Source: Hymenoscyphus infarciens
Taxonomy: Eukaryota; Ascomycota; Leotiomycetes; Helotiales; Helotiaceae
Reading direction: 5' to 3'
Assembly: GCA_001414345.1 (NCBI GenBank)
Contig: LLCB01000013.1
Coordinates: forward strand, 62,001 to 126,000
Length of the DNA stretch: 64,000 nt
Part shown: positions 23,880-36,928 of the stretch, in pieces
How the letters are laid out: each line of letters begins with the position of its first letter
Position numbering within the stretch: position 1 is the first letter of the stretch
Notes under the pieces: model-generated
Told to the model about the DNA's origin: nothing
Database searches by the model: none
What the model saw: the letters and a program-made list of their open reading frames with translations, nothing else
Made by a program: the position numbers and the translations under genes

Positions 23880-26740
23880 AATTTTTATTTAATTCCTATA
23901 TATTAATCTATTTAAATAGAAGTTAGAGTAGTTCTAGCTTTTTTAGATCTTTAGTATAAAAGTCTCTTAGATAATAGAGTAAACTCTAAAAATTATCTAT
24001 AAAATACTAAGTAGAATCTAAATTATAGCTAACCTATTTTACTTAATACTATAGCTATCTTCTAAAAAGTCTATTATTAAGTATTTCTTATATCTCTTAT
24101 TCTTATATATCTTTAATAATATCTAGTAAAGGTTCTAGAGCCTCTTATTCTAGTAAGAGAGTATTTAGATCTTTTAAAAGTATATTAGAAGTAAAAATAT
24201 TATAAATTAATAAGCTTTTAGAAGGTTTTAGCTTATAGAAGTAGCTTATATAATCTAGTATTTTAAAAGCTTATTTACTATTTATTAAGCTTTTAGCTAA
24301 GATAATTTATCTTAAGATTCTTAGTTAATAAGTAGACTTTATCTCTAACGTTTTAGTTAATAGCTCTTTAGTACTAATTTATACTATTCTCTATTCTTTA
24401 CTAGGTCTTATCTATATTATCTTTAGCTATTCTTATAGTAGAATATATATATTAGGCTACTTTTACTACTTTATTATAGTTAAGTCGTTTCTAAGAAATT
24501 AAAGTCTTTAGTATATTCTAGTTCTATAAAGTTCTTAGATTAAATCTAAACTTAAGTTAATAAGAGGTTATACTAATAGATAAGTATAGAAGTATTATTT
24601 ATACTCTATCTATTAAGAAGATTAATTCGCTCTAGTTATCTTAATAGTAGATTATAAAGAGCCTTAGTCTCTAATTACTATATTAGTTTATTATCTCTAT
24701 CTATCTATCTATCTATCTATTTATAGTAGATAGTACTAAGCTTAAGCTTAATACTAATTATTTAATAAAATTTAGTCTAAAATAATAATATAAATTAAGG
24801 TTTTTAATTAGCTATAATTAATTTAGAGTAGTAGCTAAAATAGTAAATCTATTAAATAAAGAGTTTAGCTAGTTCTTTAGTATCTATAGTTAAGTAGTAG
24901 AGTATTAATACTAAATCCTTTTTAAGTTAGTTAATAAATACTAATATAGTATTAAATCTATATTTATCTTTTAAAAATAATTTAAAGTTTATATATAAAG
25001 ATTATATAGAATAGTTAGATATAGATAAAGAGTAAAGAAAGCCTTATTACTTAGTTTATTAAAAATAGAAGTATCTATAGACTTAATAATTTACTACGTA
25101 TCTTCTATAGTTTAAAACTATTCTAGCTTAGTAGTAGTATTATACTAATAACTAGTATATCTTTTTTATACTTAAATAAGTACTAGATACTTAGTTATAA
25201 GCTTCTTAGATTAGTTCTATATAGAGTTTAGTATTCTTTTAAATATAAAGTCGATTTTTAAAGAATAGTAAATTATTTAATAAAAGATAGTATCTATCTA
25301 GAAGTTTATAATATTCTTTCTAAAAGAAGTATAGGTTATCTTCTTTTAACTTCTAAATTATATTTAAACTTATCTTTAGAATAACGTCTAACTAAATTAT
25401 ATTAAGAGATATAGACTATTCTTATAAAAAGGTTTATATAAGTTTAGTATTAATTTAAAGGTTTAAATAATTAGGTTCTAAAAGAGTATATAAGTAGCTA
25501 TCTAATTTAGCTTAATTATAGGTTTTTAAGTCTTATTTATATTAAATTAATATATCTATTTTTTAATTACTTCTTTTAAATATAAATTAGATCTAAAAGT
25601 TAAAGTCTAATAAGAACTCTATCTTTTAAACTTACTTAGCTATAAGTAACTTAGTTATTATAAAGTAGTCTAATAATCTATAGTTTAAATATATATTAAT
25701 ATACTTTTAATATAATATAAGTTTAAGACACTATTTCTTAAAAGCTTCTATAATAGTAGATAGCTCTTTATTATAGATCTCTTAGTTTAATTTATAGCTA
25801 ACTAGAACGTATAAGTAGAACCTAATAGAGTATTAAAAGCTATTATACTATTATAAGAATATACTTACTATTACTTCTTTTAAGAAGTCTATTTCTAGCT
25901 TTATATTATAATTAGAGTTAAAGTAGTATAAGGTTTAAATTATAAGTAGCCTAGTTCTTAGTATTTTAAAGACTTCTTTATATTTAGATGTTTATAGAAA
26001 TAGCTTTAAAGGTTATATTATTATAGTTAGAGGTTTAGTAATTTTAGTATAACTTTTAATAAATTATTAGTAGAATCTTATAAACTCTAGATAAGACTTT
26101 ATATCTATTATAGTATTAGATTAAACCTAGTTTTATAAAGGCTCTATCTTTTTTAGATTAACTTTAAGTCTCTTTATAGTTATAATAAATCCTAAGTATT
26201 TAACTCTAATAATACTAAAATTACTTTTCTTAATATCTACCTAAAGTCCTACTTCTTAGAGCTAATTTAAAACCTTCTTAACCTATTCTTTATATTCTTT
26301 AATAATATTTAAATAAATTAAAATATTATTTAAATAAGTAATATAAAAGTTATCTAAATAGTTAATTAAGATATTATTTATATAATATTAATAGATAGTA
26401 GAGCTATTATAGAGTATAAAAGAGAGAACCTTATATTTATATATACTATACCTAGTTCTAAATAGAATTATCTCTTCTAAGTTAAGGTTTATTTAAATAT
26501 AATAGAAAGCTTATCTTATATCTAACTTAGTAAAGATTTTAGCTATTCTTATTCTTAAAAGAAGTTTATTAATTTAAGAGATTAAGTAGAGTGTTTAGCT
26601 TCTTATAATTAATATAGAACTATAACTTATTACTATTAGTTTTTTTAATTAAGAGTACTAAAGAAGTAAAAGAGCTATTATTATTAATAATAAACCTTTT
26701 ATCTAAGTTCTTTATAAAATACTCTTTTATAGCTTTAAGC
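23880..26740 (-). pseudogene. Ty3/gypsy chromovirus pol remnant (RT to chromodomain)
   Basis: Minus-strand reading through stops gives a gypsy-type reverse transcriptase: AKIFTKLDIR then AFYYI (26,537-26,500), ILFRTRYSIYKYKVLSF (about 26,470-26,415) and YLNNILIYL (about 26,345-26,310), the eroded form of the YLDDILIYS catalytic box. Further along, about 24,105-23,960, the pattern EILNNRLFRR, LYY, VK, YNLDST and YFIDNF matches the chromodomain found at the C-terminal end of chromovirus integrases, which targets insertion into heterochromatin. Order and spacing fit RT, RNase H, integrase, chromodomain. Its own LTRs were not identified; the flanking LTR family B copies may or may not belong to it. 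Confidence 0.8.
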
Positions 26741-29551
26741 TTTATAGTTAACTATTAATATAAAAGTAAAAAGAAGTTAAGAAGTAGCTTATTTAAAGTA
26801 ATCTTATAGTTATATTTATAGTAAAGAGAGAGCTTATTAGAAGCTAATTTTAAGAATACGTCTTTATAAGAAGAGTAATATTTTAGAAGTTAGGCCTATA
26901 TTAGAGCTCTTATATTATTATAGTCTTAAAGAAGTGCTAATCTTTTATTAATAATCTAATCTAGCTTATAAATACTAGTTATATAGAATTCTAAGTTAAG
27001 TTATTTTATATTAAAATATATAACGTTTATACTTATTTTACTAATAAAAGAGTATAAAGTCTAGCTTTTTAAAGCTATACTAGTAGTTTAAAAATGCTTT
27101 AGACTAGAGTTAAGAGCTAAATTTTTAAAAGATATTATTATAAATAGAAGTAATAACTTAACTATATTTATAAGTCTACTCTTTTTATATCTTTCTTATT
27201 AATAGATTATATATTCTCTTTAATTTATATCTAACTAGTAATTTAAAATAGGTTTCTAGTTCTAGCTAGAAAGAGAAAGTGAAATATCTTTACTAAAGTA
27301 GAGAGTTAGAGAGTAATTAGCTAGCTAAGTAATCTAATTTCTTAATAGATTAAGAAAAATTTTAAAATAATTTAACTACTTATTACTAATAATTAGGTCT
27401 TATTATCTAAGATCTAGGATAATAAAAAAGTAGTTAAGAATATAATATTTATTTATATTTAAATATAGTTATATAAACTAAGTTATCTAGCTTTTAGTAC
27501 TATTATTATATCTATAAATAGATACTAAGTATAGTAGTTTCTAAATCTATAAACCTATTATTTTAGATAATTATAAAGCTAAGAGTTAATTAAGAAATAG
27601 ATATCTATTTACTTCTATATCTACTAAAGCTTATAATCTAATACTATATCTCTATATACTAAAAGTAGTATTTATAAGGAATTGTTTTCCTCTTATAAGC
27701 TTAGAAAGATTAAATCTAGCTAGATTATATTTATATAAGCCTAGAAAGGACTTTATACTTAAGCTTCTTTATTTTCCTTATAACTTAGATTAGAGTTAGA
27801 GTACTCTTTAGATAGTTATTCTTTCTTAAGTTAATTATCTATCTTATTAATACTAGGTAGATTAGAGTAATTAGGTTTAAAATACTTAAGCTTACTATAA
27901 TAGTAGCACTTTATACTAGTAAGAACTTAGTCTATAGATATAGTCTTTAATTTTTTATTAATAAAAGAGAGTTTAGAAGTTTATAAAATCTTCTAAGAGA
28001 TAAGATAAAGTCTATATATAAGTAGAGAGGGTTTTAGTATAAAGCTAGATAAGAATTAAAAAGTATTTATCTTTTTAAATAATAAAGTTATACTAACTAG
28101 CTTAGTAGTAGTACTAGTTATAGATAGCTTAGTATTTTAATACTTTTTCTTATCTAAAGCTAAAAGATTAGCTAATATTTTACTAAAGTTATAATTCTAT
28201 CTTCTCTTAGCTAATATAAAGCTATCTTAAAGCTAGAACGTAATCTTATTCTATATCTAGTAGAATATTTTTAACTCTAGTATCTCTTTAAGTATAGCTA
28301 TACTTAAGAAGTATACTCTAAACTCTAAAAAGGTTTCTTTTATATAACTCTTTCTACTTATTTATAAGACTTAAAATTTATTTTAAATATTCTCTTTCTT
28401 ATAACTAGTTAAGAAAGATAAATTAAGAAGTTCTATTATATCTTATTAATCTTTAAAAGCTATATTACTTATATCTAACTTATATTAGAGCTTTAAATAG
28501 TTCTTAGTAAGTTTTATAGTTATCTTTTAAATAAGAGCTTTATAGGTTTTAAGTATATAGTAATAGTTAGTATTTACTTAGAGTCTATTATATACTAATA
28601 TCTTCTATTACTTATAAGTAAGTAAAGTATTATTATTTAAAAGTTTAACTTTCTCTATAATTTTACTTTTAATAAGTTATTAGGTTTTTAGTAGACTTTT
28701 AGATTATAGTTAGAGAGTAGATTATTATAATTATTCTAAGAGAAGAATATTAAAGATAGAGTTATCTATCTAATAATAGTCTAATATAGTAAAAGGATAT
28801 AAAAGAGGAGTTTAAATAGATTAGTAAATACTTAGACTCTAATTATTACCTAGTAAGTATCTATTAATTTATTATATTAAGTCTACTAATTATATAATTT
28901 AGTTATCTTATTATATAATCCTTTCTTCTTTTTCTTAGTCTTTAGCCTCTATAGTTTATATTATACTCTATCTCTTATTTATATTTAAAAAGTCTTATTA
29001 GTCTCTCTAGCTTCTAAGAGCTATACTCTTATCTTTATTATTTTATAACTTTTTATTATTCTTAAGTATATAAGTATAAGTTAGAGACTATTTAGTAAGT
29101 ACTTAACTATATTCTCTAATAAGTAACTCTATACTAGGAAGTGGAGCTTAGAAAAGACCTAGAGTTACTCCTAGTTTTAATATATTAAAAATATTAATTA
29201 AGAGAAGGTAAAGAAGTTAATTTAGAAGTTTTTTAGATAACTATTATATATTAACTATTTAAATTATATATAGTAGTCTCTATACTAAGAGAGTTATTAG
29301 AATTCTTAGAAATACTTAGTATATTCTAATCTCTTAATATATAAGATATAATTTTTACTAGCTATTTATATAAATACTAAACTCTAGTATTACTAGCTAT
29401 CTAAGAGATCTCTAGAGTCCTAGCTATTTAAGAATATTATTATAATAGTCTAAATCTAAACTAAATTAAATTTAAAATAAAAAGTAATAATAAGCTTAAA
29501 GAAGATATTATTAAAGCTATTACTAATAAAGAAGAGTTTTTCCTTTTTATA
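26741..29551. repeat. RIP-eroded DNA, probable gag-protease side of the gypsy element
   Basis: Continuous RIP-type sequence upstream (minus strand) of the gypsy reverse transcriptase, where protease and gag would be expected. I could not confirm a zinc knuckle or protease motif in it, so the assignment rests on position only. Confidence 0.45.
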
Positions 29552-29961
29552 TAATAGTATAAAATATATACTACTACTAAAGAGATATATAAGTCGACGT
29601 TTAAGATAGAATAATATATATAAATACTAAGCTCTAATATAGAAGAAAAGGAAAAACTATCTCTCTTCTATACTAAATATAAGTATCTATATATAAGAGG
29701 TTAAAAACTACTAAGATCTAATAATAATAATAACTAAGCTTTGTCTAATATAGCTAATATTAAATAATAAGAGCTAAAAAGCTAAATATATAATATCTAA
29801 ACCTTAATATCTTTTATATATAAATATTAGATATTAATACCTTTAGTATCGTTAGTTATATAAGTATTAGTTATTTATAATCTTAGCCTAGGGGTATTAG
29901 TAGTAGCCTAGAGGTATTAGTAGTTTTACGAATACTAGTAATTCAGAATAGCGTGCTATTA
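29552..29961 (+). repeat. LTR family B, copy 2
   Basis: About 410 bp. Starts TAATAGTATAAAAT (the RIP-changed form of TAATAGCACGAAAT) and ends CGTGCTATTA at 29,952-29,961. Lies between the minus-strand gypsy remnant and the plus-strand gag remnant. Confidence 0.8.
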
Positions 29962-30299
29962 TAGTATTTACTCTCTCGAATTATACTTCTATATATCTCT
30001 TTAGAGTAGATTTTATATTATTATAAACTCTTAGATTAGTATCTTACTTATATACTAATAATAGAAGATATTAGTACGTGATAGACTTCTAGTAAATACT
30101 AAATATTATTCTACTTCTTTAATCTAAAAAGCTCTTATTTAAAGTATAATAACTAGACTAGCTAGAATCTATCTTAAGCTCTATTACTAGTCTAAAGTCG
30201 TTTATTTTACTTTCTATATAACTTTTAGAATATATTCGAGCTTCTAGACTCTTACTTCTTAACTAGTTATAAAATAGAGAATACTTAGAATACTTTCGA

Positions 30300-32060
30300 A
30301 GTCTTATAAATAGATAGAAAAGATTATATTAAAGAAACTTTAACTAACTTTAAAAGTTACTTTTTAAGTATAACTATACTTAGAGAGATACTAGAATTAG
30401 AATAGTTCTTTTTTTCATATAGAATAAGATTATATCTTAGCTCTAAAACTTAGCTACTATACTTAAGAGATATTAGAACTATAACTTTAATAAAATAGTA
30501 TCTAATCTTTTAGCTCTAGATAAGAAGTAACGCTAAATAATATCTAGCTCTTTAGTTAAAAAGAATACCTCTCTATTCTTATCTAGTTTAGATCTAAACT
30601 CTCTATAATCTAATAGCGAATCTTCTTTAGAATTAGAAGATAAAAATAAGCTTTTATAAAGTATTTTCTAAATCGAAGAGAGAATAAGATAGCTTATTTA
30701 GTCTAAATAAGGTAGTTTATATAACTATATCTAAACCTAGATATTATATCTATAACTATCTCTTTATTATTCTAGAACTTTAGATAATAATTTCGAACTT
30801 TTAGTAATAACTTCTTTTAACTAGCTACTACTCTACTAACACTAGTATAGAGTCTTACTTTTATACTTTCTTTTTACTTCTAGCTAAGCTAGAAGTTTTA
30901 TATGAATTTTATAAATCAGATACGAATTAGTATACTCTCGAAGTAAACTCTTAGCTAAGTTATTACTATTATTACCTCTCGACGTTTCGCTTCTAACTCT
31001 ATACTAAATACTCTCTAATCTATAAGATAGCCTAGATAGATATATACTCTTTTAGTAAATACAAAAGCGAAGACTTATATTTAATAGAAAACGACTAGAT
31101 AAAGAGTGTATTTAATAAGTATCTAAGAACTAGGTCGGCTACTATTTAGACTCTAACTAATATCTTACTAAATAGTTTTAACTAAAAATAATAATACTAT
31201 AATATTCTAATTCAGCTTTAATAAGAATAATATAAAGACTTAGAACGAGTCTTTTTTTAAGAGAGAGAGATATAATAGCTAGTAGCTATTTTAAATAGCT
31301 AAGACTACTTACTATATATATAAGATTTTAGTAGTTAGATATTAGCTTTTAGCTTTTATATTAGCTTTTAGCTTTTGTTATTTTATATTATCTAATTTAG
31401 AAAGATTTTAAGCTTCGGGTTTTAGATCGTTTAATATTATTCGATCTCTTATATATAGCTATCTACTCTTCTTTATTAGTATCTAGTATTCTTGCTTAAG
31501 AATAGTACTCTTATATATCTTCTTAGTATATATTTTATATTATTATATTTATAGACGAGGTAAATTAATTATATAAGAATATATTATTTATCGCGAACGT
31601 TTCTAAGTTTATACTATTATATCTAGATACTTAGATTCTTATATCTTAGTATTTCTAAACTAATTTAGTAGTATTATAGTTCGAAGCTATCTAGATTTTA
31701 GTCTAAAACTACTCTAAATAAGAGTAGTTTCTAACTAGACTACTAAACACATCTATATATAAGATATAAGAATAACTAAAGAGAGACTACTTCTTATATA
31801 TTTAAATCTATCTTTACTAGTAAATATCTAAAGACTATAACTACTAACTAAGTCTTAGCTAGTATAAAGTATTACTATTATAATAAGCTTAGATATTATA
31901 AATCTAATTACTCTTAGCTACTTAGTATTAAAGATATTATCTTAGAAATAAACTAAGATAAAAATAACTTATAAATCTTTATAAAATACTTTAATTTAAA
32001 TTTAAATTAAGAGAAAAATAAAGTAGCTTAGATAAAGACTCTTTTCTAAGTTTATATAAA
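30300..32060 (+). pseudogene. Retrotransposon gag remnant with CCHC zinc knuckle
   Basis: A plus-strand frame broken by TAG/TAA ends in a clear zinc-knuckle spacing at about 31,870-31,911, where the three Cys and the His of a CX2CX4HX4C box have all become Tyr, and the Pro and Gly before the His have become Leu and Arg. Each of these is a single C-to-T or G-to-A change, a textbook RIP pattern. Gag packages element RNA into particles. The frame lies between LTR family B copies at 29,552-29,961 and 32,879-33,315, so they probably form one ~3.8-kb gag-containing element. It is interrupted by an inverted LTR fragment at about 31,360-31,553. Confidence 0.7.
31360..31553 (-). repeat. Inverted LTR family B fragment
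   Basis: Matches the sequence at 56,235-56,506 in the same absolute orientation, for example TTATCTAATTTAG and CTCTTATATATAGC, and is therefore inverted relative to the three plus-oriented LTR copies. Probably a partial insertion into the gag region. Confidence 0.5.
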
Positions 32061-32402
32061 TATAATTTAATAAAAATAAATCTTTTTAAACTTATAAAAG
32101 GAAAATAAGTTCTTATAAATACTACTTTTAATATATATAGATATAGTATTAAATTATACTAGTCTAAGATTAGAAGTAACACTTATAGTTAGTTTATATT
32201 ATATTTAAGTTAAGAGAATTACTAGAAGAAGTAAAGAATCTCTAGTAATAGTAATAAAGTAATTAAAAGAAGCCTAGATAGTATAAATAGAAGTATAAAA
32301 CTAGAGAAGTTTTTATAACTAAAGAATAGATTCTTAACTTTTTATAATTCTTAGTAGATATTTAGTATATATTTAATAGCTCTAAGATAAAGTTATAAAA
32401 AT

Positions 32403-32600
32403 ATAAACTATATACTACTTCTAAAGAGATATATAGAAATATATTTAGTAGAATAATATATATAAATATTAAATTCTAATATAAAAGAAAAGACTAAATT
32501 AAAAATTTTCAACTAAGAGAGAGTTAGACTATTTATATATAGAAGTTTAGACTATATAAAAGATCTAGAACCGAAAGCTATATAATATAGATAAACGTCT
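32403..32600 (+). repeat. LTR family B partial copy
   Basis: Shares with the LTR copies the segments AAGAGATATATA, TTTAGTAGAATAA and AATATAAAAGAAAAG in order. It lacks the defined ends. Its later part matches the 56-kb version better than the neighbouring LTRs do, suggesting a second subfamily. Confidence 0.5.
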
Positions 32601-32878
32601 AAAATCTAAATAATATAGATATTAATAATATTAAAAGCTTAGCTAGTATATAAACTCGAGTCTTCTAAATAGCTAGCTATTATAATAGTAGTATAAAGAT
32701 CTTTTTAAATTAAGAATAGAACTAGAATAGCTAGGTTAGAGATATATTTAAAGACGATTATTATTATTTCTATATAGAAGAGAGCTAATTAAGCTCTTTT
32801 AAAAGCTATTCTATTCTATTTACTTATATTAGTAATAAAATAGAAGAGATATAAAAAGATACTAAGCTATTATTAGTA

Positions 32879-33315
32879 TAATAGCACGAAATATATATAA
32901 CTATAGAAGAGATATATAAGAGTACGTTTAGTAGAATAACGTATATAGATACTAGATACTAATATAGAAGAAAACAATAACTGTCTCTCTTCTATACTAA
33001 ACATAAACGTCTATATATAAGAGGTCGGAAGCTACTAAGTTCTAATAATAATAATAATAACCGAGCCCTGTCTAATATAGCTAATACTAAATAACAAGAG
33101 CTGAAAAGCTAAGTATATAACCTCTAAACCTTCGAAAAGCTAAATATATATTATCTAAACCTTAATCCCTTCTATATATGAATGTCGGATATTAATACCT
33201 TTGACACTTCGCTTATATAAGTATCGGTTATTTGTAATCTCGGCCTAGAGATATTAGAGATATCGATAATTTAGAATAGTGCTATTATATAATAATCTAG
33301 GATAGCGTGCTATTA
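32879..33315 (+). repeat. LTR family B, copy 3
   Basis: About 437 bp from TAATAGCACGAAAT to CGTGCTATTA (33,306-33,315). It is the least RIP-changed of the three plus-oriented copies and still has some CpA and TpG. A second partial end (GTGCTATTATATAA) lies ~25 bp before the true one, a small internal duplication. Confidence 0.8.
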
Positions 33316-34052
33316 TAATTAGAAAGCCTAGAATAATAGATATAAAGCCACGTAATAGATACTCTATAGAGTATATAAGCTTCTTTAGATAGAAGCTCTA
33401 TAAATAAGTACGTCTATATAGCTATAACTAATAAATAGCTAAAAAGACTATATAAATATAAGTTAAAAAAAGAAGAAGAAAAAAATTTAAAGTTAGAAAA
33501 AAAAAACTGAAAATGATTTCTAAGGGTTTTGTTAGGCAGTGTATAAAGCAGATTATTTTAAGTGACTAGTTAGGTTTAGATACGGCTGGTGTCTTAAATC
33601 GGCACGGTTTTCCAATTCCGAGCGGAGGTTGAAATCCCCCGAACCCCTCACTCAAGTTTTCAAATTGTCCAACAGCTGCCTGCAAAACTCGTTACCCTCA
33701 CCACCTCTGTCCTGCGACCTCATTTCGAGTCCCCTTTTCAAGGTTCAAGATAATGAGGGTTTTCAATAAAGTTATGTCGACACAATGTCCTTGCTGGTAT
33801 CTGGAAAGAATATCAGGTTCTCTTTCCCTCTCCTGGGAAGTTTTTGGTTATTCTCATGGCAATTCCCAAAGCCCCACTACGCGGATTGCGGGGAGCAGTT
33901 AACCCCTCAGTTGTTATTTTCCCGTTGCCCGCACCATGTTGTACCGAGCTATTGCTGTGAAAATGGTCGATCTCGAGGTCAAAGGGTATATCAGTAGCTT
34001 CCACCACCTTTCGAACTCACGAAACTTTTGGTATACTTGTTCCTCAGTCATC
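33316..34052. promoter_or_regulatory. Repeat-to-island transition and esterase upstream region
   Basis: RIP-type composition ends sharply at about 33,480-33,520; after that the DNA is balanced. The ~530 bp before the esterase start should hold its promoter. CT-rich tracts such as CTCTTTCCCTCTCCTGG at 33,820-33,836 are seen, common near fungal transcription starts. No TATA box stands out. Short open frames here are not convincing genes. Confidence 0.4.
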
Positions 34053-35875
34053 ATGCCACGACGGGCATACATTTTCCTGGCCGCTCTTTTAATTTTCTTG
34101 GAACCTGTCGCCTTATCTCCATTAACAAGCGAGAATGCCGCGCCTGTGGTGGACTTGGGATATTCAAAATATCAAGGCCTATCTCTAAGCTCTGGGGTTG
34201 ATCAGTATCTAGGCTTACGCTTTGCTGCACCTCCCCTTGGTCACCTGAGATTCAGAGCTCCAGTTTTGCCCCCAGTCACTTCCGGACTACAAAATGCTAC
34301 AAAGGTTTGTCAACTTACGCGTATTCAATTCGTTTTTAATCACTGTTAGTTTCAACCAATATGCATCGGCACAGGCTCAAACGGGAGCGCGAGTGAGACA
34401 GAAGACTGTTTATTTATAAATGTTTGGAGTTCAAAATCCGCGACCCCAAAATCGAAACTGCCCGTCTGGGTGTACATTCAAGGTGGAGGATATACACAAA
34501 ATTCTAATAACAATTACAACGGTTCCACCGTGGTGGAAAAGTCAGGTCAGAAAATTGTGTTTGTGAATTTCAATTACAGGGTTGGATCGTGGGGGTTTCT
34601 GGCAGGCGAGAAGGTGCGGCAGAATGGGGACCTCAATACAGGGTTACTGGATCAGAGAAGAGCTTTGCAATGGGTTCAGACCCATATCAAACAGGTACTT
34701 ATTGATCTACTCGACTTCTAAATGCTGATTAGTTGTCGAATCTAGTTTGGAGGTGATCCAAGCCACGTGGTTATACACGGGGCTTCAGCTGGAGCTGGTT
34801 CTGTGGCACTTCATCTTTCAGCATAGTAAGCTATGATTTCTCCAAAATGAATCATTTTCTAACATTGCATAGTGGTGGCCGTGATGATAGATTATTTGCA
34901 GGAGCAATCGGCCAATCCGTATTCTTTCCAACGCAACCTAAGGTTGAGGACCTTGAATGGCAGTTTGAAAGATACATTGCTCGTGTCGGATGCTCCGAGT
35001 CCAACAATACCATGGCGTGCCTTAGATCGCAGAGCTTTACTACGCTCCAGGCGGCAAATGTTGCCAGTCCATATCCAGGAAATAACGGAACGCCACGGTT
35101 CTACTGGACACCTACAGTTGATGGCAGTTTCATCCAAGATTACCCCTATCGACTGTTTGAGCAGGGGAAATTTATCAAGGTGCCAACTGTAATTGGGGGT
35201 ATGCATTATCGTTTCGATGTTCGGACATGCTAACCTTTTTGCGATCAAGATGACACAAATGAAGGTTCCAACTTTGTTGACAATGCTTCTTCTCCCGCTG
35301 GTGTGGCTACATTCTTCCACAAGAATTTTCCAAATCTCTCAGTTTCAGATACAGAATCCATCAATTCAGTCTATCCCTTGATGGCACCATTACCTGGGCA
35401 CGAGGCCTATTTCCCATCTGCATCTGCAGCATACGGAGAATCCACCTTCACGTGTCCTGGAAACTATATCTCAAAGAAATCTGCATTGAACAGCGAAAAG
35501 CAAATATGGAATTATCGATATGATGTTTTGTCGACTGAAAATGTTCAGAAGGGTCTTGGAGTCCCTCATACATTTGAGTCGCCAGCGATATTCGGTCTTG
35601 GAAATGCCAGGGACAGCGTCGGATCTAGTTACAGTACTTACAACTCGAACATTATCCCGGTAATGATGAGCTATTATCTAAGCTTCGTCCGTGATTTAAA
35701 TCCAAATACCTTCAAATACCCCGCGGCACCGGACTGGGAAAGTTTTGGGGAACGAACGCTAGAGGGAAGTCGCTTGGTTTTCCAGACTAATGCTACTCAC
35801 ATGGAGAAGATACCACAAGAACAGGTACTCAGATGCGAGTTTTGGAAAGGGTTGGCAGTCAAGATGGCACAGTAA
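34053..35875 (+). CDS. Secreted type-B carboxylesterase/lipase
   Basis: An intact gene of the carboxylesterase family (PF00135), which hydrolyses ester bonds in lipids or other esters outside the cell. My model has five exons, 34,053-34,304, 34,350-34,694, 34,746-34,825, 34,873-35,198 and 35,250-35,875, all introns GT-AG and 45-51 bp, giving 542 residues, the usual family size. The N-terminus is a signal peptide (PRRAYIFLAALLIFLEPVALS). Diagnostic features are EDCLFINVW (102-110), an oxyanion-hole QGGGY (128-132) in place of the common HGGGF, the nucleophile elbow GASAG with Ser213, acid Glu339 in DTNEG, and His441 in VPHTFESPAIFG, so the catalytic triad is complete. The ATG at 34,053 was chosen over one 39 codons upstream because only it starts a signal peptide. 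It stands alone between two long RIP blocks and shows no RIP damage. Confidence 0.93.
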
Positions 35876-36008
35876 TGGTGAATAAAGGAGGTGGCTATTG
35901 GATTCCAATTGCTAGGCGAGGTACAAGGTTTGTTTGAAATCCAATTTACTTCAAAGCCGACTTTAAAATTGTCCCCTTTGACCGCTAGCGATGCTCTTCT
36001 TGATCACC

Positions 36009-36301
36009 TCAATGTCTTTGTGCTTCTTTCCACGCTGCCTTCTCAAGTCTCTCGGAGAGTGTGAGGTTGTGGTGCGAGACTTCGTATGCCCAACGTCCAA
36101 GTTGGATGCCTTCTGTGGATTGTTGTTGAGCCGCAGTGTCGTTGTTTTTATTCTTGCTGTCGGATGCGAAATATTTCCTAGAAGATTCTTTACTGTACGC
36201 CAACCAGGTTAAGATCCTTTTCTTCACACGATATGGTGGATTGCTTACTCTTTCTTGCTGCCACTGGCATGTTTCTTACTATGGCTTTGGTGGCTGGGCA
36301 T
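36009..36301 (-). CDS. Small basic two-exon hypothetical protein
   Basis: Exon 1 (36,301-36,249) begins with ATG and encodes a Ser/His/Lys-rich start (MPSHQSHSKKHASGSKKD); a 56-bp intron with GTAAGC donor, CTTAAC branch site and TACAG acceptor joins it in phase to exon 2 (36,192-36,009). The product is 78 residues, with a charged, low-complexity first half (DSKNKNNDTAAQQQS) and a tail (GRWAYEVSHHNLTLSERLEKAAWKEA) that looks helical and more conserved. No signal peptide or membrane segment. Good intron signals make a real gene likely; the function is unknown. It faces the esterase tail to tail, about 130 bp away. Confidence 0.5.
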
Positions 36302-36928
36302 GGCTGTGGGAATGGTCGTGTTGGCAAGGACTGCTGAAGATGAAACGCCTTTCAAGGAAGCTTGAGGGATTTTGAGGAGGCTCTAGGGGCGGTTATTTCA
36401 AGTCGATAAACTGTATGTCTTAGAGAGATAAGTGATTCCGAACCATGGGCAAGAGGACGTATTTAACCCCCTTTCGGATATTATAGGTACAATTGTACAG
36501 TGTTCGGTCAGTCTAAATAGTATTCTTGGCTCACACACTACAAACAACCCAATTTGTAGAATTGAACGTTGGACATATGATCGTTTGCTGCAGAAAAGCA
36601 GAAGCTTACGTCCTCTCATCACTGCAGTGTCGTAATCACAGAGGGACATTTCATTTCAATACCCCCTGCTCCGGGGCCTATCACCAGTGCCTCGATCCTG
36701 CATTGTGACTGTGTGGTGTGACGGGTTGCTACTCTGTGAAGAGTTGAAACTGGGATTGTCGGTTCCTCGCGTTCTTCAGCCAGCCAGCTTGGGTTAGTGT
36801 AACAGGGCTGATACTTACTGACGGCAAAAGTGCCATCACTGGTAAGCCATCCGCCCTCTAGCCACCAATGTGTATTGAACTATACGATATTTATCGATAT
36901 TAACATATGAGGTTACTCGTTGCGGGAT
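36302..36928. other. Intergenic, upstream of the small gene
   Basis: Balanced composition; likely contains the promoter of the 36,301 minus-strand gene. Open frames on both strands are short and unconvincing. No repeat seen. Confidence 0.4.
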
